Assembly (NCBI RefSeq): GCF_949987535.1 | Contig: NW_026645841.1 | Location: forward strand, 248,001 to 312,000 | From: Balaenoptera acutorostrata | Lineage: Eukaryota; Chordata; Mammalia; Artiodactyla; Balaenopteridae | Direction: 5' to 3' | DNA: 64,000 bases | Notes under the pieces: generated by a model | What the model was told of the DNA's origin: nothing | Seen by the model: only the letters and a program-made list of their open reading frames with translations | Database searches by the model: none | Program-made: the position numbers and the translations under genes | Part shown: in pieces, positions 22,941 to 35,250 of the stretch | Numbering within the stretch: the stretch's first letter is position 1 | Layout: the number at the start of each line of letters is the position of its first letter

Positions 22941-24698
22941 CAGCCCCAAGAGTGTCCACCCTTATGTCTCAATCAGCTGTGGGTCTAGATATGGTCAATC
23001 CAGGTTGCATCACAGCCCCTGAACGAATTTTGTAAGAATTTCTCTCTCTTTCACTGTCTTTGTTTCACGGGTTTTGAAAAGTAATTTATTTTTATAATGG
23101 GGTTTAGCTGCTTTTCACGGCTGTGTTTATGCCGCTTTACACCCCCTTGACTCACTTACAGAGAGATATCAATACATAGGTTTGAAGATTCTTACTAGTC
23201 AGATATATTCTTGTGCGGTGAATAGGGGGTGTTGAGTCCAGTTCACTGAAAAAGGAATAGGTCTTGTCTCTTACATATTGGGTTTATGGAACGGTATCTG
23301 AGCTAATTTGAAACCCTTGTTTTATGCATCACCCCACCTCACCTTTCCCGTTCAGCAGCCATAGTGTGTTTTCTGAACGTGTGACTCTGTTCTGTTTTGT
23401 AATTCAGTTCAAGTGTAGCGGTTTTTACATTCCCTCTCTAAGTGATATCTTATGATAAGTGTCTTTTTCTGTGTGACTTATTTCACTTAGAATCGTCGTA
23501 CCTAAATCCACTCATCGTGCTGCTACTAGCCTTATGACGTGGATTTCATGGCTGAGTGATATTCCATTGTACATGAGGACCACCACTTCTTTATCCATTT
23601 TTCTCTTTCCTAGGATATTTAAGGTGTAATGAAGTGGGGGTTCTTGTCAACAGAGCAGCCCTAAACTTTGGGGTGCCTGTGTCTTGCTGATTTTTAGTTT
23701 TCCCAATTTATACGCCCATGAGTGGAAGTGCCCTATGCTCTCCAAGCTGTGTTTTTAGATGTTTCAGAACACACCGTACACTTCTCTGGAGTGGCTGTTG
23801 GCAATTTACATCCCACCCATCAGCGTAGCAAGGCTCCCATTTCTCCATGGCCGGTCCTGCATTTCTGGTTTGGACACTTTTTTCCGCATGGCCCTTTTGC
23901 CCGCTGGGAAGCGAGACTTCTTTGGAGCGCTGATTGGCCTTTCCAGGTTGCTTGGTTGGCCAAAAAGGGCGTATGCGTTTTTTCCTGAATATATTCAGGA
24001 AAAAACGCATATGCCCTTTTTGGCCAAGGGCATCATTGTCCACGTTTTGCCGCTTTTCATGTGCTTTCAAGGCGATTCGAATCTACCTCCTGAAATCTGT
24101 TTCCTGCAATTCTGCCTTGCTTTCAAAGCCTCTTCGTTGCCTTCCCTTAATATATTTGTGGACGAGAGGTATCATTTAAAACTCTGCAGGTTTGTGAATT
24201 GCAGTGCCCCTGAGCTCCATTTTTCAACTCGCTTTTTTGGGAGCTGGCCGCAAAAGCGCAGGATTGCTTCAGGCCCTCTTCTGGTTCTGGGGGGCAGGCT
24301 GAGCTTGTGCTTAATTCTTCTTCCTGATGGGAAAATAGAGTGACCTGTGCCTGTCCCAACACCTAGAGCTAGTCTCTCATTGGTTCCCCCTCTTCCCGTT
24401 CATCCTCAGGACAAATTGCAACCTGTACGGAACAGTAGGTTAAAGGTGCTGATTCTCCAAGGAGGGAGATGGCTAGTAAATCGGTTGGAATGGCGAACCC
24501 GAGCAAAGGAGATGAGAAATGAGGTGCGTTTTAGAAACCTTTCCCGATCACACGGTGTACCATCTTCTGGGTTTCTCATGCCTGTTTTCGACGTAGGAAG
24601 ATGCCCTTGAACCTGGAGATTTGGGACCCATGGGATGGGTACCATGCAGTATTACTTGAAAGGGTCTGCGTTGGCTCACCCAACCTCACCGAACCTCT
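22941..24698. repeat. Satellite monomer 9 (type C)
   Basis: 1,758 bp. The palindrome at 23956-24027 has one mismatch ('catatgccc' in the right arm). Type C markers: five-T 'gtgtttttagatg', 'ctctggagtgg', 'caaagcctc' and 'aggtatcatttaaaac'. Confidence 0.92.
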
Positions 24699-26458
24699 CA
24701 GCCCCAAGAGTGTCCACCCTTATGTCTCAATCAGCTGTGGGTCTAGATATGGTCAATCCAGGTTGCATCACAGCCCCTGAACGAATTTTGTAAGAATTTC
24801 TCTCTCTTTCACTGCCTTTGTTTCACGGGTTTTGAAAAGTAATTTATTTTTATAATGGGGTTTAGCTGCTTTTAACGGCTGTGTTTATGCTGCTTTACAC
24901 CCCCTTGACTCACTTACAGAGAGATATCAATACATAGGTTTGAAGATTCTTACTAGTCAGATATATTCTTGTGCGGTGAATAGGGGGTGTTGAGTCCAGT
25001 TCACTGAAAAAGGAATAGGTCTTGTCTCTTACATATTGGGTTTATGGAACGGTATCGGAGCTAATTTGAAACCCTTGTTTTATGCATCACCCCACCTCAC
25101 CTTTCCCGTTCAGCAGCCAAAGTGTGTTTTCTGAACGTGTGACTCTGTTCTGTTTTGTAATTCAGTTCAAGTGTAGCGGTTTTTACATTCCCTCTCTAAG
25201 TGATATCTTATGATAAGTGTCTTTCTCTGTGTGACTTATTTCACTTAGAATCGTCGTACCTAAATCCAATCATCATGCTGCTACTAGCCTTATGACGTGG
25301 ATTTCATGGCTGAGTGATATTCCATTGTACATGAGGACCACAACTTCTTTATCCATTTTTCTCTTTCCTAGGATATTTAAGGTGTAATGAAGTGGGGGTT
25401 CTTGTCAACAGAGCAGCCCTAAACTTTGGGGTGCCTGTGTCTTGCTGATTTTTAGTTTTCCCAATTTATACGCCCATGAGTGGAAGTGCCCTATGCTCTC
25501 CAAGCTGTGTTTTTTAGATGTTTCAGAACACACCGTACACTTCTCCAGAGTGGCTGTTGGCAATTTACATCCCACCCATCAGCGTAGCAAGGCTCCCATT
25601 TCTCCATGGCCGGTCCTGCATTTCTGGTTTGGACACTTTTTTCCGCATGGCCCTTTTGCCCGCTGGGAAGCGAGACTTCTTTGGAGCGCTGATTGGCCTT
25701 TCCAGGTTGCTTGGTTGGCCAAAAAGGGCGTATGCGTTTTTTCCTGAATATATTCAGGAAAAAACGCATACGCCCTTTTTGGCCAAGGGCATCATTGTCC
25801 ACGTTTTGCCGCTTTTCATGTGCTTTCAAGGCGATTCGAATCTACCTCCTGAAATCTGTTTCCTGCAATTCTGCCTTGCTTTCAAAGCCTCTTCGTTGCC
25901 TTCCCTTAATATATTTGTGGACGAGAGGTATCATTTAAAACTCTGCAAGTTTGTGAATTGCAGTGCCCCTGAGCTCCATTTTTCAACTCGCTTTTTTGGG
26001 AGCTGGCCGCAAAAGCGCAGGATTGCTTCAGGCCCTCTTCTGGTTCTGGGGGGCAGGCTGAGCTTGTGCTTAATTCTTCTTCCTGATGGGAAAATAGAGT
26101 GACCTGTGCCTGTCCCAACACCTAGAGCTAGTCTCTCATTGGTTCGCCCTCTTCCCATTCATCCTCAGGACAAATTGCAACCTGTACGGAACAGGAGGTT
26201 AAAGGTGCTGATTCTCCAAGGAGGGAGATGGCTAGTAAAGCGGCTGGAATGGCGAACCCGAGCACAAGGAGATGAGAAATGAGGTGCGTTTTAGAAACCT
26301 TTCCCGATCACATGGTGTACCATGTTTTGGGTTTCTCATGCATGATTTCGATGTAGGAAGATGCCCTTTAACCTAGAGATTTGGGACCCATGGGATGGGT
26401 ACAATGCAGTATTACTTTAAAGGGTCTGCGTTGGCTCACCCAACCTCACCAAACCTCT
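24699..26458. repeat. Satellite monomer 10 (type D)
   Basis: 1,760 bp. Perfect palindrome at 25715-25786. Type D markers: 'ctccagagtgg' with 'tttcagaacac' and 'tgcaagtttg'. Its last ~350 bp resemble edge monomer 4. Confidence 0.92.
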
Positions 26459-28216
26459 CAGCCCCAAAAGTGTCCACCCTTATGTCTCAATCAGCTGTGG
26501 GTCTAGATATGGTCAATCCAGGTTGCATCACAGCCCCTGAACGAATTTTGTAAGAATTTCTCTCTCTTTCACTGTCTTTGTTTCACGGGTTTTGAAAAGT
26601 AATTTATTTTTATAATGGGGTTTAGCTGCTTTTCACGGCTGTGTTTATGGCGCTTTACACCCCCTTGACTCACTTACAGAGAGATATCAATACATAGGTT
26701 TGAAGATTCTTACTAGTCAGATATAATCTTGTGTGGTGAATAGGGGGTGTTGAGTCCAGTTCACTGAGCAAGGAGTAGGTCTTGTCTACTACATATTGGG
26801 TTTATGGAACGGTATCTGAGCTAATTTGAAACCCTTGTTTTATGCATCACCCCAGCTCACCTTTCCCGTTCAGCAGCCATAGTGTGTTTTCTAAACGTGT
26901 GACTCTGTTCTGTTTTGTAATTCAGTTCAAGTGTAGCGGTTTTTACATTCCCTCTATAAGGGATATCTTATGATAAGTGTCTTTTTCTGTGTGACTTATT
27001 TCACTTAGAATCGTCGGACCTAATTCCACTCATCGTGCTGCTACTAGCCTTATGACGTGGATTTCATGGCTGAGGGATATTCCATTGTACATGAGGACCA
27101 CAACTTCTTTATCCACTTTTCTCTTTCCTAGGATATATAAGGTGAAATGAAGTGGGGGTTTTTGTCAACAGAGCAGCCCTAAACTTTGGGGTGCCTGTGT
27201 CTTGCTGATTCTTAGTTTTCAAAATTTATACGCCCATGAGTGGAAGTGCCCTATGCTCTCCAAGCTGTGTTTTTTAGATGTTTCAGGACCCACCGTACAC
27301 TTCTCCAGAGTGGCTGTTGGCAATTTACATCCCGCCCATCAGCGTAGCAAGGCTCCCATTTCTCCATGGCCGGTCCTGCATTTCTGGTTTGGACACTTTT
27401 TTCCGCATGGCCCTTTTGCCCGCTGGGAAGCGAGACTTCTTTGGAGCGCTGATTTGCCTTTCCAGGTTGCCTGGTTGGCCCAAAAGGGCGTATGCGTGTT
27501 TTCCTGAATATATTCAGGAAAACACGCATATGCCCTTTTTGGCCAAGGGCATCATTGTCCACGTTTTGCCGCTTTTCATGTGCTTTCAAGGCGATTCGAA
27601 TCTACCTCCTGAAATCTGTTTCCTGCAATTCTGCCTTGCTTTCAAATCCTCTTCGTTGCCTTCCCTCAATATATTTGTGGACGAGAGTTATCATTTATAA
27701 CTCTGCAGGTTTGTGAATTGCAGTGCCCCTGAGCTCCATTTTTCCAGTCGGTTTTTTGGGAGCTGGCCGCAAAAGTGCAGGATGGCTTCAGGCCCTCTTC
27801 TGGTTCTGGGGGGCAGGCTGAGCTTGTGGTTAATTCTTCTTCCCGATGGGAAAATAGAGTGACCTGTGCTTGTCCCAACCCCTAGAGCTAGTCGCTCATT
27901 GGTTCCCCCTCTTCCCGTTCATCCTCAGGACAAATTGCAACCTGTACGGAACAGGAGGTTAAAGGTGCTGATTCTCCGAGGAGGGAGATGGCTAGTAAAG
28001 AGGCTGGAATGGCGAACCCGAGCACAGGAGATGAGAAATGAAGTGCGTTTTAGAAACCTTTCCCGATCACACGGTGTACCATCTTCTGAGCTTCTCTTGC
28101 ATGTTTTCGATGTAGGAAGATGCCCTTGAACCTGGAGATTTGGGACCCATGGGATGGTACCATGCAGTATTATTTTAAAGGATCTGCGTTGGCTCACCCA
28201 ACCTCATCAAACCTCT
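26459..28216. repeat. Satellite monomer 11 (type A)
   Basis: 1,758 bp, counterpart of monomer 7. The palindrome at 27475-27546 has the paired arm changes at 27498 and 27523. Confidence 0.92.
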
Positions 28217-29973
28217 CAGCCCCAAGAGTGTCCACCCTATGTCTCAATCAGCTGTGGGTCTAGATATGGTCAATCCAGGTTGCATCACAGCCACAGAATG
28301 TATTTTGTAAGAATTTCTCTCTCTTTCACTGTCTTTGTTTCACGGGTTTTGAAAAGTAATTTATTTTTATAATGGGGTTTAGCTGCTTTTCTCGGCTGTG
28401 TTTATGCCGCTTTACACCCCCTTGACTCACTTACAGAGAGATATCAATACATAGGTTTGAAGATTCTTACTAGTCAGATATATTCTTGTGTGGTGAATAG
28501 GGGGTGTTGAGTCCAGTTCACTGAGCAAGGAGTAGGTCTTGTCTATTACATATTGGGTTTATTGAACGGTATCTGAGCTAATTTGAAACCCTTGTTTTAT
28601 GCATCACCCCACCTCACCTTTCCCGTTCAGCAGCCATAGTGTGTTTCCTAAACGTGTGACTCTGTTCTGTTTTGCAATTCAGTTCAAGTGTAGCGGTTTT
28701 TACATTCCCTCTAGAAGTGATATCTTATGATAAGTGTCTTTTTCTGTGTGACTTATTTCACTTAGAATCGTCGGACCTAAATCCACTCATCGTGCTGCTA
28801 CTAGCCTTATGACGTTGATTTCATGGCTGAGTGATATTCCGTTGTACATGAGGACCTCAACTTCTTTATCCATTTTTCTATTTCCTAGGATATTTAAGGT
28901 GTAATGAAGTGGGGGTTCTTGTCAACAGAGCAGCCCTAAACATTGGGGTGCCTGTGTCTTGCTGATTTTTAGTTTCCCAATTTATACGCCCATGAGTGGA
29001 AGTGCCCTATGCTCTCCAAGCTGTGTTTTTTAGATGTGTCAGGACCCACCGTACACTTCTCCAGAGTGGCTGTTGGCAATTTACATCCCACCCATCAGCG
29101 TAGCAAGGCTCCCATTTCTCCATGGCCGGTCCTGCATTTCTGGTTTGGACACTTTTTTCCGCATGGCCCTTTTGCCCGCTGGGAAGCGAGACTTCTTTGG
29201 AGCGCTGATTTGCATTTCCAGGTTGCTTGGTTGGCCAAAAAGGGCGTATGCGTTTTTTCCTGAATATATTCAGGAAAAAACGCATACGCCCTTTTTGGCC
29301 AAGGGCATCACTGTCCACCTTCTGCCTCTTTTCTTGGGCTTTCAAGGCGATTCGAATCTGCCTCCTGAAATCTGTTTCCTGCAATTCTGCCTTGCTTTCA
29401 AATCCTCTTCGTTGCCTTCCCTCAATATATTTGTGGACGAGAGTTATCATTTATAACTCTGCAGGTTTGTGAATTGCAGTGCCCCTGAGCTCCATTTTAC
29501 AAGTCGCTTTTTTGGGAGATGGCCGCAAAAGTGCAGGATTGCTTCAGGCCCTCTTCTGGTTCTGGGGGGCAGGCTGAGCTTGTGGTTAATTCGTCTTCCT
29601 GATGGGAAAATAGAGTGACCTGTGCCTGTCCGAACACCTAGAGCTAGTCTCTCATTGGTTCGCCCTCTTCCCGTTCATCCTCAGGATAAATTGCAACCTG
29701 TACGGAACAGGAGGTTAAAGGTGCTGATTCTCCAAGGAGGGAGATGGCTAGTAAATCGGCTGGAATGGCGAACCCGAGCAAAGGAGATGAGAAATGAGGT
29801 GCGTTTTAGAAACCTTTCCCGATCACACGGTGTACCATCTTCTGGGTTTCTCATGCCTGTTTTCGACGTAGGAAGATGCCCTTGAACCTGGAGATTTGGG
29901 ACCCATGGGATGGGTACCATGCAGTATTACTTGAAAGGGTCTGCGTTGGCTCACCCAACCTCACCGAACCTCT
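28217..29973. repeat. Satellite monomer 12 (type B)
   Basis: 1,757 bp, counterpart of monomer 8, but with 'atgtgtcagg' and 'cccaccc'. Perfect palindrome at 29231-29302. Confidence 0.92.
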
Positions 29974-31731
29974 CAGCCCCAAGAGTGTCCACCCTTATGT
30001 CTCAATCAGCTGTGGGTCTAGATATGGTCAATCCAGGTTGCATCACAGCCCCTGAACGAATTTTGTAAGAATTTCTCTCTCTTTCACTGTCTTTGTTTCA
30101 CGGGTTTTGAAAAGTAATTTATTTTTATAATGGGGTTTAGCTGCTTTTCACGGCTGTGTTTATGCCGCTTTACACCCCCTTGACTCACTTACAGAGAGAT
30201 ATCAATACATAGGTTTGAAGATTCTTACTAGTCAGATATATTCTTGTGCGGTGAATAGGGGGTGTTGAGTCCAGTTCACTGAAAAAGGAATAGGTCTTGT
30301 CTCTTACATATTGGGTTTATGGAACGGTATCTGAGCTAATTTGAAACCCTTGTTTTATGCATCACCCCACCTCACCTTTCCCGTTCAGCAGCCATAGTGT
30401 GTTTTCTGAACGTGTGACTCTGTTCTGTTTTGTAATTCAGTTCAAGTGTAGCGGTTTTTACATTCCCTCTCTAAGTGATATCTTATGATAAGTGTCTTTT
30501 TCTGTGTGACTTATTTCACTTAGAATCGTCGTACCTAAATCCACTCATCGTGCTGCTACTAGCCTTATGACGTGGATTTCATGGCTGAGTGATATTCCAT
30601 TGTACATGAGGACCACCACTTCTTTATCCATTTTTCTCTTTCCTAGGATATTTAAGGTGTAATGAAGTGGGGGTTCTTGTCAACAGAGCAGCCCTAAACT
30701 TTGGGGTGCCTGTGTCTTGCTGATTTTTAGTTTTCCCAATTTATACGCCCATGAGTGGAAGTGCCCTATGCTCTCCAAGCTGTGTTTTTAGATGTTTCAG
30801 AACACACCGTACACTTCTCTGGAGTGGCTGTTGGCAATTTACATCCCACCCATCAGCGTAGCAAGGCTCCCATTTCTCCATGGCCGGTCCTGCATTTCTG
30901 GTTTGGACACTTTTTTCCGCATGGCCCTTTTGCCCGCTGGGAAGCGAGACTTCTTTGGAGCGCTGATTGGCCTTTCCAGGTTGCTTGGTTGGCCAAAAAG
31001 GGCGTATGCGTTTTTTCCTGAATATATTCAGGAAAAAACGCATATGCCCTTTTTGGCCAAGGGCATCATTGTCCACGTTTTGCCGCTTTTCATGTGCTTT
31101 CAAGGCGATTCGAATCTACCTCCTGAAATCTGTTTCCTGCAATTCTGCCTTGCTTTCAAAGCCTCTTCGTTGCCTTCCCTTAATATATTTGTGGACGAGA
31201 GGTATCATTTAAAACTCTGCAGGTTTGTGAATTGCAGTGCCCCTGAGCTCCATTTTTCAACTCGCTTTTTTGGGAGCTGGCCGCAAAAGCGCAGGATTGC
31301 TTCAGGCCCTCTTCTGGTTCTGGGGGGCAGGCTGAGCTTGTGCTTAATTCTTCTTCCTGATGGGAAAATAGAGTGACCTGTGCCTGTCCCAACACCTAGA
31401 GCTAGTCTCTCATTGGTTCCCCCTCTTCCCGTTCATCCTCAGGACAAATTGCAACCTGTACGGAACAGGAGGTTAAAGGTGCTGATTCTCCAAGGAGGGA
31501 GATGGCTAGTAAATCGGTTGGAATGGCGAACCCGAGCAAAGGAGATGAGAAATGAGGTGCGTTTTAGAAACCTTTCCCGATCACACGGTGTACCATCTTC
31601 TGGGTTTCTCATGCCTGTTTTCGACGTAGGAAGATGCCCTTGAACCTGGAGATTTGGGACCCATGGGATGGGTACCATGCAGTATTACTTGAAAGGGTCT
31701 GCGTTGGCTCACCCAACCTCACCGAACCTCT
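29974..31731. repeat. Satellite monomer 13 (type C)
   Basis: 1,758 bp, counterpart of monomer 9, with the same 'catatgccc' arm mismatch in the palindrome at 30989-31060. Confidence 0.92.
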
Positions 31732-33491
31732 CAGCCCCAAGAGTGTCCACCCTTATGTCTCAATCAGCTGTGGGTCTAGATATGGTCAATCCAGGTTGCA
31801 TCACAGCCCCTGAACGAATTTTGTAAGAATTTCTCTCTCTTTCACTGCCTTTGTTTCACGGGTTTTGAAAAGTAATTTATTTTTATAATGGGGTTTAGCT
31901 GCTTTTCACGGCTGTGTTTATGCTGCTTTACACCCCCTTGACTCACTTACAGAGAGATATCAATACATAGGTTTGAAGATTCTTACTAGTCAGATATATT
32001 CTTGTGCGGTGAATAGGGGGTGTTGAGTCCAGTTCACTGAAAAAGGAATAGGTCTTGTCTCTTACATATTGGGTTTATGGAACGGTATCGGAGCTAATTT
32101 GAAACCCTTGTTTTATGCATCACCCCACCTCACCTTTCCCGTTCAGCAGCCAAAGTGTGTTTTCTGAACGTGTGACTCTGTTCTGTTTTGTAATTCAGTT
32201 CAAGTGTAGCGGTTTTTACATTCCCTCTCTAAGTGATATCTTATGATAAGTGTCTTTCTCTGTGTGACTTATTTCACTTAGAATCGTCGTACCTAAATCC
32301 AATCATCATGCTGCTACTAGCCTTATGACGTGGATTTCATGGCTGAGTGATATTCCATTGTACATGAGGACCACAACTTCTTTATCCATTTTTCTCTTTC
32401 CTAGGATATTTAAGGTGTAATGAAGTGGGGGTTCTTGTCAACAGAGCAGCCCTAAACTTTGGGGTGCCTGTGTCTTGCTGATTTTTAGTTTTCCCAATTT
32501 ATACGCCCATGAGTGGAAGTGCCCTATGCTCTCCAAGCTGTGTTTTTTAGATGTTTCAGAACACACCGTACACTTCTCCAGAGTGGCTGTTGGCAATTTA
32601 CATCCCACCCATCAGCGTAGCAAGGCTCCCATTTCTCCATGGCCGGTCCTGCATTTCTGGTTTGGACACTTTTTTCCGCATGGCCCTTTTGCCCGCTGGG
32701 AAGCGAGACTTCTTTGGAGCGCTGATTGGCCTTTCCAGGTTGCTTGGTTGGCCAAAAAGGGCGTATGCGTTTTTTCCTGAATATATTCAGGAAAAAACGC
32801 ATACGCCCTTTTTGGCCAAGGGCATCATTGTCCACGTTTTGCCGCTTTTCATGTGCTTTCAAGGCGATTCGAATCTACCTCCTGAAATCTGTTTCCTGCA
32901 ATTCTGCCTTGCTTTCAAAGCCTCTTCGTTGCCTTCCCTTAATATATTTGTGGACGAGAGGTATCATTTAAAACTCTGCAAGTTTGTGAATTGCAGTGCC
33001 CCTGAGCTCCATTTTTCAACTCGCTTTTTTGGGAGCTGGCCGCAAAAGCGCAGGATTGCTTCAGGCCCTCTTCTGGTTCTGGGGGGCAGGCTGAGCTTGT
33101 GCTTAATTCTTCTTCCTGATGGGAAAATAGAGTGACCTGTGCCTGTCCCAACACCTAGAGCTAGTCTGTCATTGGTTCGCCCTCTTCCCGTTCATCCTCA
33201 GGACAAATTGCAACCTGTACGGAACAGGAGGTTAAAGGTGCTGATTCTCCAAGGAGGGAGATGGCTAGTAAAGCGGCTGGAATGGCGAACCCGAGCACAA
33301 GGAGATGAGAAATGAGGTGCGTTTTAGAAACCTTTCCCGATCACATGGTGTACCATGTTTTGGGTTTCTCATGCATGATTTCGATGTAGGAAGATGCCCT
33401 TTAACCTAGAGATTTGGGACCCATGGGATGGGTACAATGCAGTATTACTTTAAAGGGTCTGCGTTGGCTCACCCAACCTCACCAAACCTCT
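31732..33491. repeat. Satellite monomer 14 (type D)
   Basis: 1,760 bp, counterpart of monomer 10, again with the monomer-4-like end. Perfect palindrome at 32748-32819. Confidence 0.92.
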
Positions 33492-35250
33492 CAGCCCCAA
33501 AAGTGTCCACCCTTATGTCTCAATCAGCTGTGGGTCTAGATATGGTCAATCCAGGTTGCATCACAGCCCCTGAACGAATTTTGTAAGAATTTCTCTCTCT
33601 TTCACTGTCTTTGTTTCACGGGTTTTGAAAAGTAATTTATTTTTATAATGGGGTTTAGCTGCTTTTCACGGCTGTGTTTATGGCGCTTTACACCCCCTTG
33701 ACTCACTTACAGAGAGATATCAATACATAGGTTTGAAGATTCTTACTAGTCTGATATATTCTTGTGTGGTGAATAGGGGGTGTTGAGTCCAGTTCACTGA
33801 GCAAGGAGTAGGTCTTGTCTACTACATATTGGGTTTATGGAACGGTATCTGAGCTAATTTGAAACCCTTGTTTTATGCATCACCCCAGCTCACCTTTCCC
33901 GTTCAGCAGCCATAGTGTGTTTTCTAAACGTGTGACTCTGTTCTGTTTTGCAATTCAGTTCAAGTGTAGCGGTTTTTACATTCCCTCTAGAAGTGATATC
34001 TTATGATAAGTGTCTTTTTCTGCGTGACTTATTTCACTTAGAATCGTCGGACCTAAATCCACTCATCGTGCTGCTACTAGCCTTATGACGTTGATTTCAT
34101 GGCTGAGTGATATTCCGTTGTACATGAGGACCTCAACTTCTTTATCCATTTTTCTATTTCCTAGGATATTTAAGGTGTAATGAAGTGGGGGTTCTTGTCA
34201 ACAGAGCAGCCCTAAACATTGGGGTGCCTGTGTCTTGCTGATTTTTAGTTTCCCAATTTATACGCCCATGAGTGGAAGTGCCCTATGCTCTCCAAGCTGT
34301 GTTTTTTAGATGTGTCAGGACCCACCGTACACTTCTCCAGAGTGGCTGTTGGCAATTTACATCCCGCCCATCAGCGTAGCAAGGCTCCCATTTCTCCATG
34401 GCCGGTCCTGCATTTCTGGTTTGGACACTTTTTTCCGCATGGCCCTTTTGCCCGCTGGGAAGCGAGACTTCTTTGGAGCGCTGATTTGCATTTCCAGGTT
34501 GCTTGGTTGGCCAAAAAGGGCGTATGCGTTTTTTCCTGAATATATTCAGGAAAAAACGCATACGCCCTTTTTGGCCAAGGGCATCACTGTCCACCTTCTG
34601 CCTCTTTTCTTGGGCTTTCAAGGCGATTCGAATCTGCCTCCTGAAATCTGTTTCCTGCAATTCTGCCTTGCTTTCAAATCCTCTTCGTTGCCTTCCCTCA
34701 ATATATTTGTGGACGAGAGTTATCATTTATAACTCTGCAGGTTTGTGAATTGCAGTGCCCCTGAGCTCCATTTTACAAGTCGCTTTTTTGGGAGATGGCC
34801 GCAAAAGTGCAGGATTGCTTCAGGCCCTCTTCTGGTTCTGGGGGGCAGGCTGAGCTTGTGGTTAATTCGTCTTCCTGATGGGAAAATAGAGTGACCTGTG
34901 CCTGTCCCAACACCTAGAGCTAGTCTCTCATTGGTTCGCCCTCTTCCCGTTCATCCTCAGGACAAATTGCAACCTGTACGGAACAGGAGGTTAAAGGTGC
35001 TGATTCTCCAAGGAGGGAGATGGCTAGTAAAGTGGCTGGAATGGCGAACCCGAGCACAAGGAGATGAGAAATGAGGTGCGTTTTAGAAACCTTTCCCGAT
35101 CACACGGTGTACCATCTTCTGGGTTTCTCATGCATGTTTTCGATGTAGGAAGATGCCCTTGAACCTGGAGATTTGGGACCCATGGGATGGGTACCATGCA
35201 GTATTACTTTAAAGGGTCTGCGTTGGCACACCCAACCTCACCAAACCTCT
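33492..35250. repeat. Satellite monomer 15 (hybrid, B centre)
   Basis: 1,759 bp. Starts as monomer 11, switches to B between 33889 and about 33960, then leaves B near 34900 ('gtcccaacacc' and 'aagtggctgg'). Perfect palindrome at 34507-34578. Confidence 0.9.

Larger units (their letters stand above)
19823..26855. repeat. Higher-order repeat, copy 1 (7,033 bp, four monomers A-B-C-D)
   Basis: The same series of variants recurs exactly 7,033 bp to the right. The left limit is set by the change from 'ccccacctc' to 'ccccagctc' in the next copy (19822 against 26855) and by the 'gaaaaaggaatagg' / 'gagcaaggagtagg' difference just before it. The two copies differ at only scattered sites, for example atgtttcagg/atgtgtcagg at 22001/29034 and aacagtagg/aacaggagg near 24434/31467. 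Confidence 0.85.
26856..33888. repeat. Higher-order repeat, copy 2 (7,033 bp)
   Basis: Second unit in tandem with copy 1. The third would start at 33889 but departs within about 60-100 bp ('tgcaattcag' and 'ctagaagtg' in place of 'tgtaattcag' and 'ctataaggg'), so the regular series stops in monomer 15. Confidence 0.85.

Noticed and set aside
25518..26102. A 194-codon plus-strand open frame that recurs in type C and D monomers, and 112-147-codon minus-strand frames in most monomers
   Set aside because: They lie in L1-derived sequence read in antisense or decayed sense. They change length between subtypes through single substitutions (a TAA in 'ttataac' closes the frame at 140 codons, and 'ttaaaac' opens it to 194), and there is no sign of selection on the protein. 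They are satellite by-products.
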